Of a DNA stretch of 64,000 bases, positions 25,519 to 35,300 are shown one piece after another. Both the position numbers and the translations under genes were made by a program. The notes under the pieces are model-generated. The model did no database searches. It was not told where the DNA came from and was given only the letters and a program-made list of their open reading frames with translations. Positions within the stretch are counted from its first letter, which is position 1. The number at the start of each line of letters is the position of its first letter. Source of the DNA: Ecdyonurus torrentis. Lineage: Eukaryota; Arthropoda; Insecta; Ephemeroptera; Heptageniidae. The stretch covers positions 26,351,403 to 26,415,402 of the forward strand of contig OX439131.1 in assembly GCA_949318235.1 (NCBI GenBank), given 5' to 3'.

Positions 25519-26529
25519 ATGGTGGCCGAGATGCAGTTCTTAAACCGATGCACCCTTCATGGCGTCGCCCAGCAAGATATCAACCCTCTTACAGCGGAAC
25601 GCTATAAGAGATATTTCAACCAGTCATTCATGTCATCGGTTATGCTCACCAAAACTATTTGTGACAGGCTGGCACTCTTACACTCTATTGGTGAAACGTT
25701 CATTCCTAACCACACTCTGGTACAAGATCTTCTGGTCAAATACAATCTCAAGTTGCATTTGAAACAAGAAGGGGTTCTCTCACAAACAAACGTATTTGGT
25801 CACCCTACGTTCACAGATGAGTTAGAGCAGCGTCTTTATGACTTCGTCAACGATCCTGACAAGCCTAACCCCCTAAAGAAGGATCCTCTGACTCTTAGAA
25901 GCAAGGTATCCTTTGACCTGGTCTCACCGTCAATCTTGTCACCTACATCGGAAGAAAACCTTCTAAAAACGCCAGAAACCAGACCCAAAGACGTTGCCAG
26001 TGATCAGAGAGTGAAGACTACAGTAACACAACAAGAAGGCGAGACTAACAGTGTCAAGCCGATGGTCACATCACCAACTTGTACACCAAAACTAAAAGTA
26101 GCTCCAAAAGACGTCCTGGGTACGCAACAGACTGACGTGAACCCTGCTAGTACAATCAACGTCAAAACCACATTACCTCTGGAACCTGTAGCTACCATTG
26201 CTCCAATATCAACAGTCATTTCTACATCTAAACCTACAGCAGTACAAACTCAGCCTGAGTGTGTTACTCCCAAGAGACAGAAGTTCCTTAAGGAAGAGTA
26301 CAAAGAGCTTCTCGAAAATCTCAAATCAGAAGCCATGCAGACAGGTTTAGAGCCTATCTTACCATCTTTCAGTTCTTTCAGGAAACGCAAGAACAAAGTA
26401 AGGTATGAAAACCGCAGGATGAGGAATACAAACCAACTAACATATGTATTCAATGAGAAGTACAACCTGGACAACACCACAAGTGATAACAGTGAAGAGT
26501 ATAATCCTGCTAAACCACAGATGCTGTGA
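25519..26529 (+). CDS. retrotransposon 3' ORF, uncharacterised protein
   Basis: 336 residues from the first in-frame ATG (AACATGG context). The frame is open further back through the splice acceptor at 25471-25472, and base composition turns coding-like at about 25473. A spliced RNA could therefore add an upstream start. Residues 1-125 look like a compact mostly helical domain (MQFLNRCTLHGVAQQDIN; YFNQSFMSSVMLTKTICDRL). About 130-250 is a Pro/Thr/Val/Lys-rich linker (several KTTV, TPK and PT motifs). The C-terminal third is charged, with a basic FRKRKNKVRYENRRMRN stretch that could bind nucleic acid or act as a nuclear signal. No signal peptide, transmembrane anchor, furin site or CCHC knuckle is visible, so it is neither an ordinary Env nor an ordinary Gag. 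Its place between pol and the polypurine tract is where env or accessory genes sit. Confidence 0.75.
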   Translation: MVAEMQFLNRCTLHGVAQQDINPLTAERYKRYFNQSFMSSVMLTKTICDRLALLHSIGETFIPNHTLVQDLLVKYNLKLHLKQEGVLSQTNVFGHPTFTDELEQRLYDFVNDPDKPNPLKKDPLTLRSKVSFDLVSPSILSPTSEENLLKTPETRPKDVASDQRVKTTVTQQEGETNSVKPMVTSPTCTPKLKVAPKDVLGTQQTDVNPASTINVKTTLPLEPVATIAPISTVISTSKPTAVQTQPECVTPKRQKFLKEEYKELLENLKSEAMQTGLEPILPSFSSFRKRKNKVRYENRRMRNTNQLTYVFNEKYNLDNTTSDNSEEYNPAKPQML

Positions 26530-26750
26530 ACGTTTTTCACTTTTCACACCTAATTGTATTATATATATGTTTAATGTATCATTTTTTTAATTGCTTAGTG
26601 TCTAGTGTAAACTAACATTTAGATACAAGTAATAAAACATGTTTGCTCAAGTCCATTAATATTAAAAAATAGTCATCTAATGTACAAAAATCAAAACTAG
26701 TATTCTTTTTACACTCATGTTTTAATTTTTATAATATAGTTGCCATTCTA

Positions 26751-26763
26751 AGAGGGGGGCATG
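26751..26763 (+). promoter_or_regulatory. polypurine tract
   Basis: AGAGGGGGGCATG ends at the base before the 3' LTR TGTAAGC start. This is the usual site and form of the plus-strand primer in LTR retroelements. Confidence 0.85.
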
Positions 26764-27857
26764 TGTAAGCTCGTGCTATCTGTTTTACACGAGCTGTTTA
26801 CGGCGCGATCTCTTGATTAGCCACTAAGCCGCTAGAGGTCACTACCGCACACTCGGCTGTGCCAGATCGCCTGCTAGAGCAACAAAGTCACTGATCTCGC
26901 GATTCTTAGATGTTTTCCTCATAAGGAAAAGCTTGTTTTGTTTGTATAAGTTAAAAAGTGGTATCAACAGATTTCATCAAGTTTATATATCAAGTGCACT
27001 TCATCAAGTTAATTATGTCGTAAGTAATAATGCATTTTATATTGTTTCAATATTAATCAACAAGTGTTTTGTTTTGTTGATGGTTTGTTTTCCCCACCAT
27101 GGTTACGAGTTTGCACGAGCGAGGCGGCTCGGGATTCATTCGGCCTCGGGACGCGGGATAGAGCAGACGCGTAAGTTTTCCGTGTATTAATGAGATTTAT
27201 ATTTTGATTAATTTTACCAGAAGTTAATTGATTTATAAACCTCATTATATGTAATTGATTCTTCCTTAAGGGTTTTATTATAATATGAATGTAGCGGACG
27301 CCGTCCGACTAGGTCATGTTATAATATTGCTCGCAATAGCCTGTATGAGTTTGTTCTGTCGTTCTCGTAGCGGACGCCGTTCGGTTGGAAATGGTAGAAC
27401 AAAACTGGCTAAAGAAAGTAAAAATCAATTGCCGTGCGTAAAGTATATTTGTTATTAATTAAACAAATATTAATTTGGATTAAATACAATCCTTATTGGG
27501 TTATTCGTATTTTCTTAAATGTAACATAGCAGAAGTTATTCTAAATTCATAGTTTTATATTATTCAACTCAATCTCGTGCATACTCCATTTTGTTTCATT
27601 GTGTAAAAGACCTTGTAAAATAAAAGGCATTTTTTTTTTGTTTCTACTTCGAATAAAATATTATAAACTTCAGATTTAATTAATATATTCTTATTTAATC
27701 AATCTATCTTATAAATCCTCTCCTACAGCCAACGTGTAGCAGCCAGTAACCCGAATTATTTCCCTAGACAACTAAATACCAGGCATTTTTATATGCTAAG
27801 CTAAGCTATATCATATAATTTATATTATCAATTATAAAAGTAAATAAGCCTGCTACA
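26764..27857 (+). repeat. 3' LTR, 1,094 bp
   Basis: Starts TGTAAGCTCG and ends GCCTGCTACA (TG...CA). Its first 63 bp match the left end of the element. Candidate parts: hairpin AGCTCGTG/CACGAGCT near the start; TATA-like TATAAG at about 26946; donor-like GCGTAAGT at about 27170; direct repeats of GTAGCGGACGCCGT at 27291 and 27367; AATAAA at 27619-27624 and 27652-27657. A second CGTGTAGCAG near 27733 is inverted relative to the terminal CTGCTACA. Confidence 0.85.
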
Positions 27858-27861
27858 CCAC
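27858..27861. repeat. target-site duplication, right copy (CCAC)
   Basis: CCAC directly follows the LTR end CTACA and matches 21747-21750. Confidence 0.65.
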
Positions 27862-27962
27862 CCTTGCCGCAATTGCAATAATTCTATCTAATTTAATTAA
27901 TCTAAATAATTAAAAGTATAATAAATTCATTTTTAAATATAAAAGACAGAAAATATAAGGGA

Positions 27963-28190
27963 ATCCCCTGTTGCATAAATGCTCCCATTTTGGTCTGGAT
28001 TGTTGCATAATGGTTCGGAACGGTTCCGGAACCATTTTGCAACCGTAACAAAAAATTCATATTGATCCTTATTGCATATATATATCACACAAATTTAGCA
28101 TGGTTCTATTTGGGTACAAATTTGAGACACTTTTAACAGTTCTGAAACGTTTGGTAATGGTTACCTGATGGTTACTGTGCAACAGGGGAT
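27963..28190. mobile_element. MITE D with perfect 13-bp terminal repeats
   Basis: 228 bp bounded by ATCCCCTGTTGCA and its exact complement TGCAACAGGGGAT. A perfect palindrome GGTTCCGGAACC lies inside at about 28023-28034. No coding capacity. The CCCCTGTTGCA end is reminiscent of hAT-type termini, but I see no 8-bp duplication, so the superfamily is open. It lies about 105 bp right of the LTR element. Confidence 0.7.
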
Positions 28191-29190
28191 GCAATATATT
28201 TTTTCGATATACCTCTCGCAGATTTGAGGGTATTCATGAAAGTGCCTGCTTTTATTTTTTTTACTAACTGGAACTGTGATTAGATATATGAGACTATGAG
28301 ACAATACTTTTACTATTTATATTTTTCTATATAGTTAATAAAAGAGTTTTATTAAAAAAATGTTAAAAAAAAATAACTTTTGCTTTTTCCCTATTTTAAG
28401 GGATGGCCGCAACGCAAAGAGATGGGCCTATACGGGCGTTTTTTTATAAAAATAAAAACCCGCATGACTGCGGGTTAAATTCAACTGAGAATATTATTGT
28501 CAGATAGTCATTCATTATACTCCTATAGCAAAAAGAAAATCAATAAATCTTCCATAAATCTCTCATAAAATATTAATATTATATAAATGTAAATACAAGG
28601 AAAATATATTTTAAACTTTTAGTATTAGTTACGCCATCTCTCTGACAAGTGAGAGCACTGCATGCTGTTGTACATGCTGGCATGTATATACGTATAAAAT
28701 TAAAATTACATTAAGCTTATATTAGATTTGTTCAACTTTTTCTTAGTTCTTAGTTTCTATAGTTCTTCTTTATGTTTTGTTGTTATATAATATCAATATA
28801 TTATATATATAATATAAAAATGTGTATATTTTAAATTTTGCGCAGCGAGTGTGTGAGACATATATATATAATATTTATTTCTATTATCATATTTGTTACA
28901 AAAGGACTAACTAAGTGGAACAATCATTGGGGAACGTAATATATAGACAAACAATCATGAGCATGTTGTATAATAATTTATTGTTTAGAATCATTTTGTG
29001 TGAAAATCAGGGGAAAAAAATGAAAAATATAAAATGTATACAATGTATACGCACTTTCTATAGGTATAATCTAAATTTTCCAATCGTTTTTGAATATTAT
29101 GTTTTATTTTTTTATTTAATTTTAAAGAGAAAGATAGCGAGTGCGTGCAAGATAAAATGCATTTCTAGGAATAAGCCAAAAGCATTTCCA
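28191..29190. other. upstream flank of the TFIIF gene
   Basis: A+T-rich sequence with no gene. A perfect 8-bp-stem hairpin at 28457-28476 is listed separately. A frame at 28915-29205 has no recognisable homology and is judged chance. Confidence 0.5.
28457..28476 (-). other. G+C hairpin followed by T-run on the minus strand
   Basis: AACCCGCA-TGAC-TGCGGGTT is a perfect 8-bp stem with a 4-base loop. On the minus strand it is followed by TTTTTATTTTTATAAAAAAA. In a bacterium this would be called an intrinsic terminator. In this eukaryotic setting the function is unknown and it may be a repeat end or chance. Confidence 0.4.
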
Positions 29191-29390
29191 GATCTTTTCC
29201 TATAATGTGGACCTTTCCCTGGGACCTTTCCAGATAACGTTTGCCGCCTAGTTTTGAAAATCGACGCTCAACTTTTTAAATCAGCTGGATTGCAGATGGC
29301 CGCTCTCGGTCAAAAATAAAAGTTGTGAATAAAAGTGACGTGGGTCTAATTTCTTGAAATATTGTTTTAAATAGTGTCCCTAACAACGAA
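29191..29390 (+). promoter_or_regulatory. GTF2F1 promoter and 5' UTR region
   Basis: The 200 bases before the start codon are more G+C-rich than the flank. They contain CAGATGGCCGC at 29293-29303, similar to the YY1 site common at start regions of housekeeping genes, and a CRE half-site (GTGACGTGG) at about 29335. There is no clear TATA box. If transcription starts upstream of 29296, an 8-codon upstream ORF (29296-29319, ending CAAAAATAA) lies in the leader. The exact start site cannot be read from sequence. Confidence 0.45.
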
Positions 29391-32300
29391 ATGGCGTCTC
29401 CTGCCGTGAAAATAGGTTCTTCTATGGTAAGTTTACATATTGATAACATTAATGGTTGTATCAACTAAAATCTATATGTATGAATTTATTTCAGGCTTCC
29501 TCTAGTGTAAGCAGCAGCAGTAGTAGCCCTGCTGCAAGTGTCCAAGAATACAACATTCGCGTACCAAAGTAAGTTAATATGTATCAATATTTATCCCGAA
29601 CTTATAAGTTTCATGAAGGTAACTGCAAATTTTACAGTGAAATTTTGCTCCATAGTTCTTGTGCAGCTTGTGTCACTGTTGTTCTAGTTGTTGCATACTT
29701 TCTTGCAACATGCATAATATTCAAAGATATTTGCTGTTTGTTTTGTATGCAATATACAATAAACCTCTAATGTATGCATAAACCTGTGCTTTAATTTCTA
29801 TGTTTTAAGGGGGGGGGGGGGCTTGGAAGTTTTAAGGATTAAGAGGTGAAAGGGGTTGAAGGGCAAAGGTATGATGCATATGTGAGGGTTGTACAAGAGC
29901 TGCTCCCACAGACGATGAATAATCAGGAGCAGAGGTGATCAGTTTCTCTAAGCTATGCTATTTTAACAAATTTTTAGCAAATTGAGGTCAATCTAATTTG
30001 AGAGTTTTATTTTTTTTCAGAAGTTCAAATAAGAAATTTCATGTTATGAGATTTACGTCGGAACGAGATGTAGATTTTAAGAAATGGACCAGTGTTAAAA
30101 TGGAAAGAGAAAATAATATGAAAGAGTTCAAAGGCATAGATGAAGATCAACCTAAGTAAGTATGATTGGCAAAATGCTAATATTTCAGTACATTGAAAAT
30201 ACTAGAAGCAAGATACTGCATGGTACTGTACATACTTTCATATGTACCACTTTTTTTTCTTCTTAATTTTCTTTGTGAATTAAACTAATTTGTGTTTCCA
30301 TAGATTTGGTGCTGGTAGTGAATTTGGTAGAGACCAGAGAGAAGAAGCTCGTCGTAAGAAGTTTGGAATCATAACAAGAAAGTATCGTCCAGATGACCAA
30401 CCTTGGCTTCTTAAAGTTGGTGGCAAAATGGGCAAAAAGTAAGAATAATTTTTTTGTATCAATTGTACATGAGATAACTGACGAATATGTGGGGTTTATA
30501 ATGTCATAGCATTAAATAGTTGAATGTTGCTTCATTTAACAAAATAACACAGGAACCCTGATTTTTTTTTCTTCCCCTCTTTCATCCTACAATTGTAACA
30601 CATATAAAATGAATTACCTATTATTTCATAAGAATTAATTTGTCTTGAGAGTACAGTGCTGTGAACTTTACATTAGACAGGGAATTTAATAGTGTACCTC
30701 CTCCTCTCTACATAATAAATACAAATTTACTAATCTTGCTTTTTAAAGACAGGGTTGTCTGTTCATATAAATAAGGTGGCAGAGTACCGTAGTAATTGGG
30801 GAAGGGGAAAAAAAAAAAAAAAAAAAAGCATGCACTTGTTGAATGACTTTAGATGGCATAACTAAGAAAGTTTCTTTTCCATGTTACCATTTGTCTCTAT
30901 AAAATCATCACTTGCCACACACACAAAAAAAATAAATAAATAAATAAATAAAAAAAAATTAATAAAAAAATTAGGCACATTAAATTTATTCCAAATAATA
31001 GGTACCCTAACATTAAGGTATTTTGACTAAAACTTGAAAAAGCAGGCAAGTTTTAACTTTTTTTTTGCACAGCAATGCTTGAGGTTAAGACAACTCTAAA
31101 AATTTAAAACTTTAGGGGACCACTTTGCATTATGAATTTTTTTAAATTCGTAATTTTGTTTCGTAATTTTTACTTTTATCTGATTGTCATCGGTTCCTGA
31201 TAGTGATGAGTATACTTGACTTTCAAGTTACGTCAAAAGAGTAGATGGTCAACTTTTAAAATTCTGCTGTTTACGTGTTGTGTACTTAGCTTATGAGACA
31301 TGACTTTTAAAGGCATAGAAAACATGAAACAACATGTTCTTTTCAATCATTAAACACAAAATGGGATCTACAAAACTGATGATAATTTTTACCAGAGTGT
31401 AAATGTGGCCTTACAAGAGAGTGTGAAAAATAGTATGCAATTTGCGTGAATATTTCTGTTTATGATGTCAGAAACTGGCAAAAACTAGTATGAAAATGTG
31501 GTGAAATGTGGTGAAAAATTGAAATTTTCTGATCACTGCTACGGTGTTACAGTTGGGTTGTGAGACAAACTAAAGTTATTTATGTAAGTCCCATCAAGTG
31601 TTTTGTGATGTAAATGCTAATGTTCTCATGTTGTCTATGCCTTTAATTATGTATTTTGTGTCACCAAAATATATTATAGTATCAAATTACATGTGTGAAT
31701 CTTATTTCAGATTCAAGGGTATTCGTGAGGGAGGAGTGTCTGAGAATGCCGCATACTATGTGTTCACACATGCTGCTGATGGAGCTATTGATGCTTACCC
31801 ACTTCAAGAATGGTACAATTTCCAGCCTATCCAGCGCTTCAAAGCTTTGTCTGCGGAAGAGGCTGAAGAAGCTTATAACAGGTAAGACTAACTGTTTCCC
31901 ATAATTACATGCATTTCTGGTTTGGTCTTTAAATTTAAAATATGTGCACACACAGTGAAAGAAAAGTTATCTTTGTTGGTTGTGATGCTCCTTATAATCC
32001 TTTTAGAAGAGAGTATTTTTAAATAATATACTACACCAAATGAATAACTTTCATGACAATAGAAAGAATTGCAACACTGCGTGCCTGTTCTCCTCTATTT
32101 TATTATTTATTTAATTTTATTTATTATTTTATCTATTTTATTGAGCACTATTTTCCCCTCATAACTTTTATCTGTTATTAATGTTGCCAGTTTTTTCTAT
32201 TTTCCCATAAGTACAATGTATTAAAAGATTTTCATTTCATTTTAGTTCATAAAATCTGTGGATATAACGATATAACCCAAGTATATAAGTATAATGATAT

Positions 32301-35300
32301 AAGTAAAAAAACAAAAAAACATGCCTGTTAATAAGAGTTTTAAAAAATGCAACACGGTAAGTAGAGATTAGAGCATGTTTAGTTTAGTTTAGTTTAAATT
32401 GAAAATTAATAAAACGGGAAGATTCTCTACTTTATGTAGTAAATTGGGACTATATAAAGGGACTAAATAATATTCTAGCATGTGCTAGTTAAACAATAGA
32501 CGTTAAAGTATGAGGATACAGTATCAATATAAAATATGATATGCCTAGCATCTCATGTTCTCACACTACATCAAAGGCATAATATTATAAAACATCATCA
32601 GACTTACTCATGGCCTTACTTTAGACTGGTTTGCTCATACCTGAACCTAATGATACCATTAAGTTTAATTAAACTAAATATTTTTTGAACTGTGATTTCA
32701 GGAGAAATAAAACTATGAACTACTTCTCATTGATGATGCGAAAGAGACTGAATCCTGATGCAGATGAAACTGGAGAAGAAGGAGAGGAAGGAAAGAAGGG
32801 CAAGAAGGGAGCTGTCAAGAAGGGTAATAATTCAATCTTATTGCATATTAACTATAGTTTTTGTTTCATATAATTTTGTGACAAATGTGATTTGTGTGAT
32901 CCTTAATCACATACCGTACTGCTATTGTTTTCCTTACATTTTTTCTTTGTAGAAATGATAATCTCTGAAATGGAAGAGTGGATGAACTCATCTGATGATT
33001 CTGGATCTGAGGAAGGAGACAAAGAAAAAGACTCTGATGATGAGAAAAAGAAGGCAAAGGCAAAGAAAGGTATGTTAAAAAGTAAAGTATGCTTAAGGTG
33101 GGAAATCAGGTACTGCGGGATTTGACTAAAAAATTGTAAAGAAAGAAAAATCTGAAATTTTGCACAATGATACATTAGGATAAGGTATCTTCAAATATGT
33201 AAAAATTTTGGGGGGTCACCATGCTAGATTTTAAATGATAATTTTTTAAAGTTTTAGTCCCATAAGAGCCCATGGTGATTTCATTAATTATTTTCCCTCT
33301 TATCTGATGGTAACGGGTTCTGAAAGTTTTATGATAGGTAGCTGTTACTGTTAACTTCCAAATGCCATCATAAAGTTTGCTAGTTTTATTTTTAGATACA
33401 ACCCTAAATACAACCCTTAATATGGGGTACCTATTTGATTGAGCCATTGCTAGATAATATTTTATAATTCACAATTGTGGTGAAATTGCAGAGAAGGTAG
33501 AAAGTAATTATTTCACACAATAAAGAGGTTTAAACTACAAATGTCTAGCCTGGTAGCTACTGCGTACCTGACAGCTTGTCACAAATTTGAGAGGTTCAAT
33601 ATTTCTTCTAGTAAAATTTAATTTCTGCTGAAGTAGATATCAGTAAAATGTAGAAGAAATAATATTATAATGATGGTACAATTTCAGGTGCTGGTAAAAA
33701 GAAGAAGAAGAAGGGATCTGATGATGAAGCTGTAGAGGAGAGTGATGATGGAGATGAAGAGGGACGTGAACATGAGTACATCTCGGACTCCTCGTCTAGG
33801 TGAATATTATGTTATATACCTCTCACAATTATTGCTACATGAACCCTAAAAGAAAAGGCCAATTTAAAATAACACTTACCCCAGTTTCATCTGCTTTAGG
33901 GTTTAGTCTCTTTCGCATCATCAACGTACAGTAATTCATAGTTTTACTCCTGTAATCAGTAATCACAGATCAAAAAATATTTCAATTTTAAATACCGTAT
34001 AATGGTGTATGGTTTTGTAAACTTAATGTATCATCCCTTTTTTGGGTTATGCTAACAGACACGTGATTACTCCCCTCTAAACAAGAAAATGTGTAGTATA
34101 TTATTTTAAAATATTATCTTCTAAAGGGGTTATATGTAGCATCACAACCAACAAAGGGGAGACAATGTTAAGAGGTTACTGTGAGTGAATGTATTGTTAC
34201 ATTAGAGCACAAACCATTTAACTGCAAAAGCAGCAAATTTGAAACTCTTTATCTTGTTGTATAATATGGTTTTGAACTTTGTTGTTTGTGCAGATACATG
34301 GTTTGTGCTCTTATGAGATGATATCTTTAATTAAAAAAAATATATAGACCTATATATATAAATAATAATAGGGCCGTGCATAATGGCTTGAGACAATATA
34401 TGGCATGATATATATATATTTTTCAAATATATATTTTTTTAAACCTCTATCGCCATTTGAGATTTTCAGTTGACGCTGCTGCCTGGCGCCAACTCTCATT
34501 TGGTTTCTCCCTATCAAATTTTAACGTCACATGTTTGTTAATAATATAAAAACAGACCAGAAATGCATGCAATTACAGGAACAGTTAGCCTTATCTGTTA
34601 TAAGTCTCTGTGGCTTCTTTACAGTTTACAGACAGAGTAAAGAGCTATTAATAAAAAAAAAAATAGAATAAGAATAGGATAATAGGTGAAATACAAGATT
34701 TGATAACTTTTGAACTGTTCATGAAACTTCATGAAAATTGGAGGCAGTTCTGGTCCCTACTCAAAACTGAGTTCAGTTAGTGCTAGGTTGCCCACTGTTT
34801 ACATATTTGTCACACATGCTGACCTTTTTATTGACTTCTTGTCACTTGTTTTAATGTTTTTAATATTGTCATTATATTTTCAAGAATGTTGACAATCTAA
34901 TGGAAATAACATTAAAATGACAAGAAAGAAGTCAGTGAAACTATCTGAAAATTTGTAGTGAATGCAGAACTGGCAGCCTAGCACTCACCTGCTCTCAGTT
35001 TTGAGCTCCTTTCGTTTGAAAGCAGCATCTCCTTTCATGTAATCTTTAGTCCATGGATAAGAGTACTGTACTTTGCAACTTGTAACATTACGCATTTCAT
35101 TTCTGGCAGGGCTAGTATATTTCCTCTCACATCCCTGTTAATAACAACACAATCTCTTTTTACCCAATATTTCAAAGCTATATTTGTGCTTTTCCATACA
35201 CATTTTTATCAGTCAGGTACCGTAAAGTCAATTCTTACTAAATTATCATCACTTTAAATTTGTAGGTAAAAATATATATGTAGGCATAACAGTAACTATT

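Larger units (their letters stand above)
21751..27857 (+). mobile_element. Ty3/gypsy LTR retrotransposon, 5'-deleted
   Basis: Layout from left: 63-bp stump of the 5' LTR (21751-21813); pol frame for RT, RNase H and integrase (21928-24942, open from about 21808); A+T-rich spacer; splice acceptor and second ORF (25473-26529); polypurine tract (26751-26763); full 3' LTR (26764-27857). RT-RNaseH-IN order, the YLDD box and the GPY module place it in Metaviridae (Ty3/gypsy). CCAC flanks both ends. The remainder of the 5' LTR, the primer-binding site, gag and protease are absent. This copy therefore could not move on its own, though both remaining reading frames are unbroken, which suggests a fairly recent insertion. 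The 63 shared LTR bases are identical. Confidence 0.9.

Noticed and set aside
25519..26529. Calling the retroelement 3' ORF an Env glycoprotein
   Set aside because: No signal peptide, membrane anchor or protease cleavage site can be seen; position alone is not enough.
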